NCBI GenBank assembly: GCA_947074165.1
Contig: CAMTOT010000213.1
Coordinates: 1-5,562 of the forward strand
Length of the DNA: 5,562 bases
Direction of reading: 5' to 3'
Source: an uncultured Bacteroidales bacterium
GTDB taxonomy: Bacteria; Bacteroidota; Bacteroidia; Bacteroidales; JAUNSR01
A model generated the notes under the pieces. That model had not been told where the DNA came from and made no database searches. It worked only from the letters and a program-made list of their open reading frames with translations. Both the position numbers and the translations under genes were made by a program. Of the stretch, positions 1-5,493 are shown in pieces. Within the stretch, counting starts at the first letter, position 1. Each line of letters opens with the position of its first letter.

Positions 1-32
1 GACTGGAGTTCAGACGTGTGCTCTGCCGATCT
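1..32 (+). other. Illumina TruSeq read-2 adapter remnant (artefact)
   Basis: Bases 1-32 match the 3' 32 bases of the TruSeq read-2 (P7-side) adapter, which ends in GTGCTCTTCCGATCT. There is one mismatch: base 25 is G where the adapter has T. The genomic insert begins at base 33. An adapter in this orientation at the left edge is what the reverse complement of a short-insert read-through would leave in an assembly. It is not part of the organism's genome and should be masked. The adapter sequence is recalled from knowledge; the match itself is read directly from the window. Confidence 0.96.
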
Positions 33-34
33 GG

Positions 35-1051
35 TATGATACTATTTATCAGAAATCTAAGGAGACAGCTCTTTATGTGATAAAACATGGAGATAAATAT
101 ATGAATACGAGTATGAGCTATCATGATCTTAGTCGTATTTACGCACGATTAGGTATTATTGATTCTGCATATTATTATTTTAATTATGTTTCTAATCTTA
201 ATTCTGACTCCAGAGAGAATAGTGTGACTGACTTACTGACTCTAACGGAAATTGAAATAGCAAAAAAAAATTATAAAAAAGCATTTCAATATAAACTTGT
301 TAGTTCAGATTTAGCAAGTGGAATCGTAAATAGTGCCGCGTCTAATGAGATATACAGGATTGAAAAACGGTTTGATAAAAAAGCGCTTGAGTTAGAGAAT
401 ATGGATATGCACCGCAGAAACTCTCTGTATGGTCTTATAATAAGTGCAGCTTTGTTAATAATCTTCATACTTGTAGCAATTATTATCAGGCGAAAGAATA
501 GAGAGCGGGAAAATGAGGCTTTGATAGAGCAGCTGCGACTGCAAACGATAGAATCGGAGAAACAACTAATAGAAGACCTTGGCAGCAGATCTGTTTCTGA
601 TAATTACTCTAACAGTGTCGAAAATTTAAAGCAGGCTTTTGGAAATCAAATATCAACAATAAAGCATCTTATTGATTATAGCTACCAGCATAATTCAAAC
701 CCGGAATCATTTATGAAGGAGTTTAATCGGGTAATCAAAATTAACAAGCTATCCGAAGGTATGTGGCGGGATTTACAGTGTTATGTTGATGAAAATTCAA
801 ATAATGTGATTAAAGATATTAAAGAGAAATTTTCACAATTGTCTGCTCAGGAAATTAACTTTATAAGTTTGATGTGTTGCCGTTTTTCTAATATTGAGAT
901 AATGTTATGTATGGGGTATTCAAATGAAAGATCGGTGTGTAATAAGCGAATTATTATATCGAAGAAGATGGGGATTGATATGCCACTTGAAAAATATTTG
1001 AATGAATATACAAATTGCGCTCTACGGAAACGTGATAATGTGGAAAATTGA
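35..1051 (+). CDS. TPR-type membrane-anchored HTH transcriptional regulator, 5'-truncated
   Basis: The frame is open from the adapter junction to the TGA at 1049-1051, giving 338 visible residues with the N-terminus missing. Numbered from base 35, residues 1-125 are tyrosine-rich helical repeats resembling the last TPR units (for example YHDLSRIYARLGIIDSAYYY). Residues about 131-151 form one strongly hydrophobic membrane helix, followed by RRKNRER. About 153-182 is a charged coiled-coil-like linker. About 267-319 resembles the C-terminal HTH of Bacteroidales TPR regulators (LSAQEINFISLMCCRFSNIE, then GYSNERSVCNKR and KKMGI). In this family a periplasmic or extracytoplasmic TPR region is thought to sense a signal, with the DNA-binding tail in the cytoplasm; the ligand here is unknown. 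A GTG at 77 could be called as a start, but coding-like sequence (YDTIYQKSKETALY) continues upstream of it. The gene is A/T-rich and lies upstream of a DUF3244 gene, a possible target. Confidence 0.85.
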   Translation, partial: YDTIYQKSKETALYVIKHGDKYMNTSMSYHDLSRIYARLGIIDSAYYYFNYVSNLNSDSRENSVTDLLTLTEIEIAKKNYKKAFQYKLVSSDLASGIVNSAASNEIYRIEKRFDKKALELENMDMHRRNSLYGLIISAALLIIFILVAIIIRRKNRERENEALIEQLRLQTIESEKQLIEDLGSRSVSDNYSNSVENLKQAFGNQISTIKHLIDYSYQHNSNPESFMKEFNRVIKINKLSEGMWRDLQCYVDENSNNVIKDIKEKFSQLSAQEINFISLMCCRFSNIEIMLCMGYSNERSVCNKRIIISKKMGIDMPLEKYLNEYTNCALRKRDNVEN

Positions 1052-1071
1052 CCATGATCAATGTGGAAAAT
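1037..1071 (+). repeat. 12-bp direct repeat spanning the regulator stop codon
   Basis: AATGTGGAAAAT occurs at 1037-1048 and again at 1060-1071, a 23-base period. Both copies are preceded by TGAT, with one extra C before the second. The first copy encodes the last residues of the regulator and the second lies just past its stop. Between them, 1048-1061 reads TTGACCATGATCAA, palindromic apart from one mismatched pair. It may be a small tandem duplication or a paired protein-binding site; nothing else in the window identifies it. Confidence 0.5.
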
Positions 1072-1153
1072 CTGGTATTCTTGAATATGTGAACTTTTTT
1101 ATTTGTATTGTATTGATATACAGTGTCTTGTAAGAATGATTATGATGGGTTGT

Positions 1154-1187
1154 TTTGGTGGTTAATTGTGTGTTATATGTAGATTTG
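1154..1187 (+). promoter_or_regulatory. Bacteroidetes-type promoter for the DUF3244 gene
   Basis: TAGATTTG at 1180-1187 is an exact match to the Bacteroidetes primary-sigma -7 consensus TAnnTTTG. A TTTG at 1154-1157 can serve as the -33 element, although the 22-base gap is slightly longer than usual. Transcription would begin near 1192-1195, leaving a leader of about 20 A-rich bases before the ATG at 1213, with no Shine-Dalgarno sequence, as is common in this phylum. No convincing intrinsic terminator was found between 1052 and 1153, so read-through from the regulator gene remains possible. Confidence 0.55.
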
Positions 1188-1212
1188 CATAAACTAACAA
1201 CACGAAAACAAA

Positions 1213-1584
1213 ATGAAAAAAGTAATCTTTATTATGATGCTCGCTTTAGGGCAGTTCTTTAATCTTAGTGCGGAAAAACATGCAACTGATGATGAAATGC
1301 AAGTTGATATTAATAACGTAGCCGGTTCTGCACGTAGCCTTCTTCCCCCTGTTGATGTAACTATTAAACCAAAATCTGGAATGATGTTTATGAATGCTCA
1401 ACTTAGTGAAGACGCGATTATAGAAATTCTTGACGGATCAGGAGATGTGATTTACGGTGCTTATAAACCATCAAATTCATCTGTGTCAAGATTTACAATT
1501 CCTATTCTTGAAAGCGATGATTATACAATCTTAATCACAACACCAAAGGCTTCAGCAGAAGGAGTGTTTTCTGTAGTAGAATGA
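1213..1584 (+). CDS. Small secreted DUF3244-domain protein
   Basis: This is a 123-residue protein with an N-terminal signal peptide: K2-K3, a hydrophobic core at about 4-18, and a likely cleavage after A20 (NLSA/EK). There is no lipobox cysteine, so it is predicted to be a soluble periplasmic or surface protein, not a lipoprotein. The mature part carries RSLLPP at 41-46 and then alternating strands (VDVTIKP, AIIEILDGSGDVIYG, DYTILITT, GVFSVVE). These fit the compact beta-sandwich of DUF3244, a family of short secreted Bacteroidales proteins of unknown function. The start is supported by the signal peptide and by a promoter about 25 bases upstream. It lies between a TPR regulator and a dispanin-like gene, and probably shares a transcript with the latter. 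The family call is from recalled sequence pattern, not a profile search. Confidence 0.75.
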   Translation: MKKVIFIMMLALGQFFNLSAEKHATDDEMQVDINNVAGSARSLLPPVDVTIKPKSGMMFMNAQLSEDAIIEILDGSGDVIYGAYKPSNSSVSRFTIPILESDDYTILITTPKASAEGVFSVVE

Positions 1585-1602
1585 TTAAAAAGCTTTTCCA
1601 AT

Positions 1603-1872
1603 ATGATTCAGACTATGTACTACACAAGTAGCGATAACCTAAATATATATTTATTTCTTTCACTTATTGTTTGCGTATTATTCCCTTTCACCGGAATGAT
1701 ATCGTTATACCATAGTATTAATGCAAGAAGATTTGCAGGGTCTGACCGGGATGAGATGGAGAGCCAATTGGATAAAGCTTATAAATGGTGTATTATTTCA
1801 TTTCTTTGTCTGATATTTTTATCTGTCAGTATTCTTATTGCATTAATTGTATTATACAAAATGCATGTTTAA
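1603..1872 (+). CDS. CD225/dispanin-like two-helix membrane protein
   Basis: This 89-residue protein has two membrane segments, at about 14-36 and 62-85, joined by a charged loop. The order of motifs resembles CD225/dispanin proteins (PF04505, the fold that includes eukaryotic IFITM proteins): a first helix with a proline-containing kink (FPFTGM at 27-32), SLYHSINARRFAGSD after it, then LDKAYKWCIISF leading into the second helix. Small single-domain bacterial dispanins are known, but their function is largely undefined; they are thought to be inner-membrane proteins. It starts 18 bases after the DUF3244 stop with no separate promoter visible, so co-transcription is likely. A second ATG at 1615 (residue 5) is an alternative start. 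The terminator at 1915-1946 follows. If it is not a dispanin, it is a generic small membrane protein. Confidence 0.65.
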   Translation: MIQTMYYTSSDNLNIYLFLSLIVCVLFPFTGMISLYHSINARRFAGSDRDEMESQLDKAYKWCIISFLCLIFLSVSILIALIVLYKMHV

Positions 1873-1914
1873 TTGTACATTCATACGAATAAATTTTTAC
1901 TTTTTATAGATTAA

Positions 1915-1946
1915 TAAAGGCAGCCTATTTACATAAGCTGCCTTTA
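1915..1946. terminator. Terminator hairpin between convergent genes
   Basis: TAAAGGCAGC at 1915-1924 pairs perfectly with GCTGCCTTTA at 1937-1946, a 10-bp stem with a GC-rich core and a 12-base loop. It sits between the stop of the dispanin-like gene (1872) and the end of rubrerythrin on the minus strand (1962), and A/T-rich sequence flanks both sides. It can therefore serve both converging transcripts. The T-rich tracts on either side are interrupted rather than continuous. Confidence 0.8.
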
Positions 1947-1961
1947 CTGATATAATGATAT

Positions 1962-2537
1962 TTAATAGTTTTCTTTTTTTATCTCAAAGTATGCCTGAGG
2001 ATGAAGACAAGCCGGACATGTCTTAGGAGACTCTTCTCCAACATGTATGTATCCGCATTTACGGCATTGCCATATAGTTTCTTCTTCTCTTTTAAACACT
2101 TCTTCGTTTCTGATATTTTCCAGCAGCTTAAGGTATCTTTCCTCATGACCTTTTTCGGCTACAATAATAGCTCTGTACATAGCTGCTATAGCAGGGAATC
2201 CCTCTTCTTGCGCTACGTCAGCGAAATATGGATATTCCTTATACCACTCTTCATTTTCTCCCGCTGCCGCTTCTATCAGGTTATCGACAGTATTACTTAT
2301 TACCCCTGCAGGGAAAGAGTAGTTTACCTCCGCCTTACCACCTTCGAGAAATTTAAACATGCGTTTGGCGTGCATTTTCTCTTGTTCGGCTGTTTCGAGA
2401 AATATTGCCGCTATTTGTTCATATCCATCTTTCTGAGCCTGAGAAGCATAATAAGTGTATCTCATTCTTGCCTGACTCTCTCCTGCGAATGATGTCATAA
2501 GGTTTTTCTCAGTTTGGGTTCCTTTTACAGATTTCAT
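1962..2537 (-). CDS. rbr: Rubrerythrin
   Basis: This 191-residue protein is the usual length of classical rubrerythrin, a cytoplasmic non-haem iron NADH-linked peroxidase that detoxifies hydrogen peroxide in anaerobes. The N-terminal ferritin-like four-helix domain (about 1-145) shows the expected diiron ligands: E20, E53 and H56 (EQEKMH), E94 and E97, and E128 and H131 (AEKGHEERY). The C-terminal rubredoxin-like domain (about 153-188) carries the Fe(Cys)4 site as CRKC at 158-161 and CPAC at 174-177. No ligand is missing, so it should be active. The ATG at 2537 is the natural start (MKSVKGTQTEKNL) and has no Shine-Dalgarno sequence. It is transcribed alone, divergently from the XRE-cupin gene, and ends at the shared terminator. 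Peroxide- or redox-responsive control is expected for the family, but no clear operator was identified here. Confidence 0.97.
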   Translation of the reverse strand: MKSVKGTQTEKNLMTSFAGESQARMRYTYYASQAQKDGYEQIAAIFLETAEQEKMHAKRMFKFLEGGKAEVNYSFPAGVISNTVDNLIEAAAGENEEWYKEYPYFADVAQEEGFPAIAAMYRAIIVAEKGHEERYLKLLENIRNEEVFKREEETIWQCRKCGYIHVGEESPKTCPACLHPQAYFEIKKENY

Positions 2538-2736
2538 AATTATAAGTATTAATTAGGTTATTATAGTAAGACTATATAGTAATAACATGAAATTACAATA
2601 ATAATATCAAACGCAGAAAAAAGAATTATTAATAAATACATCTGAATTGTAATAAAAATAAACTAAATCGACATGAATTCAGTTAAATTCACAATTAAAA
2701 GATAAAATATTTTAATTAACTTGCGTGCGAATATTA
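2538..2736. promoter_or_regulatory. Divergent control region between rubrerythrin and XRE-cupin gene
   Basis: This stretch of about 200 very A/T-rich bases must hold the promoters of both divergent genes. On the plus strand TAACTTG (2717-2723) is a weak -7-like element; it would place the start of transcription near 2730, favouring the ATG at 2737 or 2749 over the GTG at 2725. On the minus strand, the complement of 2596-2603 (TATTATTG) matches TAnnTTTG except at one base but lacks a partner at -33. Palindromes at 2703-2714 (TAAAATATTTTA) and 2712-2719 (TTAATTAA) could be operator half-sites, but such sequences are common by chance in A/T-rich DNA. No small ORF or RNA gene was recognised. Confidence 0.45.
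2557..2586. repeat. Imperfect inverted repeat upstream of rubrerythrin
   Basis: GTTATTATAGT (2557-2567) is followed after AAG by ACTATATAGTAATAAC (2571-2586). The outer seven bases (GTTATTA / TAATAAC) and the inner four (TAGT / ACTA) are complementary; the right arm has five extra bases. It begins 20 bases upstream of the rubrerythrin start codon, so it lies in the probable 5' leader or promoter, where a redox repressor could bind. The base composition makes a chance origin quite possible. Confidence 0.35.
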
Positions 2737-3297
2737 ATGCATAATAATATGAATGAACAGATCAGGTTAATAGCTGAGCGCATAAAAGGTTTGCGCGAGG
2801 TTTTAGATATACAGATCCCCGATATAGCGAAAATATGCGGAGTAAGCGAACAGGAATTTCTGGATATAGAATCCGGAGATAAAGATATCCCTGTAAGTGT
2901 ACTTCATAGAATAAGCCAGCACTATAAGATCGAACTATCGGTATTGATGTTTGGCGATGAAGCTCATATGAATACATATTACCTGACACGTGCCGGCAAA
3001 GGTGCTACAGTAGAAAGATCCGAAGCTTATAAATATCAGGCATTGGCAAATGGTTTTATGAATAGAAAAGTAACGCCATTTCTTGTTACGGTAGAACCCA
3101 CTGATAAACATCTCACATTAAATACGCATGAAGGTCAGGAATTTAATATGATAGTAAAAGGAGAGATGCTTTTGCATATCAATGGAAAAGATCTGATATT
3201 AAAAGAGGGTGATTCTATATATTTTAATTCATCATTACCACATGGCATGAAAGCTCTTAACGATGAGCCTGTGCAATTTCTTGCTGTGATAATATAA
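2737..3297 (+). CDS. XRE-family regulator with C-terminal cupin sensor domain
   Basis: Counting from the ATG at 2737 the protein has 186 residues. Residues about 10-70 form an XRE/Cro-type HTH (IAERIKGLREVLDIQIPDIA, then ICGVSEQEFLDIESGDKDIP and LHRISQHYKIEL). Residues about 115-185 are a cupin_2 barrel with H131, E135 and the G158-D159 to P168-H169-G170 segment of the second cupin motif. Proteins of this build are cytoplasmic regulators in which the cupin binds a small ligand. An AMP-forming acyl-CoA synthetase starts 10 bases downstream, so the likely role is control of that enzyme in response to its acid substrate or CoA product (inference). Possible starts are GTG 2725, ATG 2737 and ATG 2749; the conserved-looking protein begins MNEQIRLIAERI at 2749, so the first four residues are uncertain. 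It is divergent from rubrerythrin. Confidence 0.9.
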   Translation: MHNNMNEQIRLIAERIKGLREVLDIQIPDIAKICGVSEQEFLDIESGDKDIPVSVLHRISQHYKIELSVLMFGDEAHMNTYYLTRAGKGATVERSEAYKYQALANGFMNRKVTPFLVTVEPTDKHLTLNTHEGQEFNMIVKGEMLLHINGKDLILKEGDSIYFNSSLPHGMKALNDEPVQFLAVII

Positions 3298-3307
3298 TAC
3301 TAATATA

Positions 3308-4966
3308 ATGTTAGAAAGATATCTGAAACAGACGAAGTTCACTTCGCAGGATGATTTTATGAAGAATTTCAAAGTTGAAGTTCCGGAGAATTTCAATTTT
3401 GGTTACGATATAGTTGATGAGTGGGCTGCGAAAGAACCTGAGAAAAAAGCATTATGCTGGACTAATGATCAGGGTGAATATATACAGTTTACATTTGCCG
3501 ACATAAAAAGAGAAAGCGACAAAGCTGCCGCATATTTCCTATCGCTTGGCATTAAGCGAGGAGATATGGTGATGCTTATTCTGAAAAGAAGGTTTGAATT
3601 CTGGTTTGCTATTGTAGCGCTTCATAAAATAGGGGCTACTGTAATACCGGCTACACACCTGCTTACGGAGAAAGATATTGTGTATAGATGCAATGCCGCC
3701 GATATAAAAGCTATAGTGGCAGTAGGCGATGAGGTGGTTATACCCCATATCGAATCTTCACGCGCAAAGTCACCTACACTGAAACATGTAATCTCCGTTG
3801 GGCCGATTATACCAGAAGGGTGGGAAGATTACCATAAAGGAGTAGAGTCTGCACCTGCCTTTGTAAGACCGTCTGCGCCTAATGTAAATGAAGATATCTC
3901 GCTTCTGTATTTTACATCAGGCACGACCGGTCAGCCTAAAATGGTAGCGCATGATTTTACATATCCGCTTGCGCATATTATTACAGCGTCATATTGGCAT
4001 AATGTAGATGAGAACTCTCTTCACCTTACTCTTGCCGATACCGGTTGGGGAAAGGCTGTATGGGGAAAACTATATGGTCAGTGGATAGCGGGGGCTAATG
4101 TTTTTGTATATGATTTCGACAAATTCACTCCTGTTGACGTACTCCACATGATCAATAATCATAAGATTACATCTTTTTGCGCGCCTCCTACCGTATTTCG
4201 CTTTCTTATCAGAGAGGATTTGTCTAAATTTGATATCTCGTCTCTACACTATTGTACAATAGCAGGAGAAGCGCTTAATCCGAAAGTTTTTGAGGAGTGG
4301 TATAACCTTACGGGTATTAAACTTATGGAAGGTTTCGGACAAACAGAGACAACTCTTACTATAGCTACTTATCCGTGGGTAGAGCCTAAACCGGGCTCGA
4401 TGGGTGTGAGAAATCCTCAATATGATATTGACTTGCTTACATCAGACGGCAATTGGGCAGAAGACGGAGAGCAAGGGCAAATTGTGATACGCACACACGG
4501 CAAGCCTGTTTTAGGTATGTTTAAAGAGTATTACCGCGATCCGGAGCGTACAAAAGAAGTTTATCATGATAATCTTTATTTTACAGGCGATGTAGCGTGG
4601 AGAGATGAAGACGGATATTTCTGGTTTGTAGGACGTGCCGATGATGTTATTAAAAGTTCAGGGTACCGCATCGGGCCGTTTGAGGTAGAGAGTGCTTTAA
4701 TGACTCACCCTTCAGTCGTAGAATGCGCTATCACGGGTGTACCTGACGAAATAAGAGGTCAGGTTGTAAAAGCTACTATCGTTCTGTCTGCCGGATACAA
4801 GGATAGAGCAGGAGAGGAGCTTATTCTTGAAATACAGAATCATGTAAAGAAAGTTACCGCTCCTTATAAATATCCGCGTATTATTGAGTTTGTAGATGAA
4901 CTGCCTAAAACGATAAGTGGTAAGATCAGACGTGTTGAAATCAGAGATAAACACGGGAAGCAATAA
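3308..4966 (+). CDS. AMP-forming acyl-CoA synthetase (medium-chain/ACSM type)
   Basis: This 552-residue cytoplasmic enzyme of the ANL superfamily activates a carboxylic acid with ATP to an acyl-adenylate, then transfers it to CoA. The adenylation motifs are intact: the P-loop FTSGTTGQPK at 202-211, GFGQTET at 342-348, TGD at 426-428, GRADDVIKSSGYRIGP at 442-457 and, in the mobile C-terminal domain, PKTISGKIRR with catalytic K539. LADTGWGKAVWGKLYGQWIA (242-261) and SSGYRIGP, together with the KYPRIIEF segment, resemble medium-chain (ACSM/MACS) synthetases more than acetyl-CoA synthetase or long-chain FadD. The exact acid (for example butyrate, branched-chain or aromatic acids) cannot be read from the sequence. 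It follows the XRE-cupin regulator by 10 bases and probably shares its transcript. Two stop codons in tandem (4964-4969) end it, and a strong hairpin follows. It is visibly less A/T-rich than the genes at the left end. Confidence 0.93.
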   Translation: MLERYLKQTKFTSQDDFMKNFKVEVPENFNFGYDIVDEWAAKEPEKKALCWTNDQGEYIQFTFADIKRESDKAAAYFLSLGIKRGDMVMLILKRRFEFWFAIVALHKIGATVIPATHLLTEKDIVYRCNAADIKAIVAVGDEVVIPHIESSRAKSPTLKHVISVGPIIPEGWEDYHKGVESAPAFVRPSAPNVNEDISLLYFTSGTTGQPKMVAHDFTYPLAHIITASYWHNVDENSLHLTLADTGWGKAVWGKLYGQWIAGANVFVYDFDKFTPVDVLHMINNHKITSFCAPPTVFRFLIREDLSKFDISSLHYCTIAGEALNPKVFEEWYNLTGIKLMEGFGQTETTLTIATYPWVEPKPGSMGVRNPQYDIDLLTSDGNWAEDGEQGQIVIRTHGKPVLGMFKEYYRDPERTKEVYHDNLYFTGDVAWRDEDGYFWFVGRADDVIKSSGYRIGPFEVESALMTHPSVVECAITGVPDEIRGQVVKATIVLSAGYKDRAGEELILEIQNHVKKVTAPYKYPRIIEFVDELPKTISGKIRRVEIRDKHGKQ

Positions 4967-4995
4967 TAAATCAAACTAAAAATGTTGATATAAAC

Positions 4996-5045
4996 ATATA
5001 TCCCGCTACGATTGTTTAATACATAATTATAGCGGGATATATTTT
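4996..5045 (+). terminator. Intrinsic-terminator-like hairpin after the acyl-CoA synthetase
   Basis: ATATATCCCGCTA at 4996-5008 is perfectly complementary to TAGCGGGATATAT at 5030-5042, a 13-bp stem with a 21-base A/T-rich loop, followed by TTT and A/T sequence. It lies 29 bases after the synthetase stop and is the natural end of the regulator-synthetase transcript. The long loop and short T run are not ideal. The next gene starts only 16 bases after the stem, so it may instead act as a partial attenuator or a structured leader. Confidence 0.75.
5012..5045 (+). promoter_or_regulatory. Possible promoter for the DUF695 gene overlapping the hairpin
   Basis: TATATTTT at 5038-5045 differs from the Bacteroidetes -7 box TAnnTTTG only at the last base. 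TTG at 5012-5014, inside the hairpin loop, could be the -33 element, although the 23-base gap is long. The leader before the ATG at 5059 would be only a few bases. If the hairpin truly terminates, a promoter has to be somewhere here, which is the main reason for proposing it. Confidence 0.25.
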
Positions 5046-5058
5046 ATATTCAAAAGAT

Positions 5059-5493
5059 ATGGAACAGAAACAAAACGAATGGTTTGTAAGCTCATCAGAG
5101 CTTGACGGACAAGAGGTTATTACTAAAGGACGACGTTTCCTTCAAAGTGTAAAAAATTCGCATCGATTTAATGAGAGAATTGAAATAGAATGGAGTTATA
5201 AACCCATGTCAAACGGCATGCCCACAGATGAACAGGATAAGTTTATGAATGATGTCGCTTTTGAATTGAAAAAAGCGATGGAGGATGTTGATAACTCTTA
5301 TCTGACTGCTCTGTATATAGGCCGCGCGGTGTTTTATATGATTTTTTATACATCTTCTGTCGATACTTTTTCGGAGATACTGCATAATGTACTTTCTAAA
5401 TATGAACAGTTGCCGCTGCAAATAGGATTAACCGAAGATAAAGAGTGGCAAGACTATTCCGAAATGCTCAAACTGAGCGGCTTTAATGAATAA
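5059..5493 (+). CDS. DUF695 domain-containing protein
   Basis: This complete 144-residue protein has no signal peptide or membrane helix and is predicted to be cytoplasmic. The pattern resembles DUF695 (PF05117): W8 near the N-terminus, an RR pair at 25-26, the strand IEIEWSY at 41-47, GMP at 53-55, an acidic helix (about 57-76), then YLTALYIGRAVFYMIFYTSS (81-100) and the closing DKEWQDY at 127-133. The family has no established biochemical activity; it appears as a stand-alone domain or fused to other small domains. The ATG at 5059 is the only sensible start: the hairpin lies directly upstream and the protein aligns from W8. It follows the acyl-CoA synthetase in the same direction, but the strong hairpin between them argues against a functional link. 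Confidence 0.75.
   Translation: MEQKQNEWFVSSSELDGQEVITKGRRFLQSVKNSHRFNERIEIEWSYKPMSNGMPTDEQDKFMNDVAFELKKAMEDVDNSYLTALYIGRAVFYMIFYTSSVDTFSEILHNVLSKYEQLPLQIGLTEDKEWQDYSEMLKLSGFNE

Noticed and set aside
1588..1597. AAAAGCTTTT palindrome between the DUF3244 and dispanin-like genes
   Set aside because: The stem is too short and A/T-rich with no room for a loop, so it is not a terminator; it is probably a chance palindrome in an operon gap.
2001..2492. A 163-codon open frame on the + strand opposite rubrerythrin
   Set aside because: It lies entirely antisense to a well-conserved rubrerythrin gene, its product resembles no known family, and it is rich in S, F and Y, as expected from the complement of a conserved coding frame.
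2530..2545. A PerR-box-like sequence (TTATAATTATGAA on the minus strand) at the rubrerythrin start
   Set aside because: It overlaps the ATG and only its first half fits the PerR consensus; the match is easily explained by A/T-rich sequence next to ATGAAA.
2725..2736. GTG at 2725 as the start of the XRE-cupin gene
   Set aside because: Two in-frame ATGs follow within 24 bases, the family-like sequence begins at MNEQI, and the weak promoter element at 2717-2723 would place the transcript start at or after this codon.
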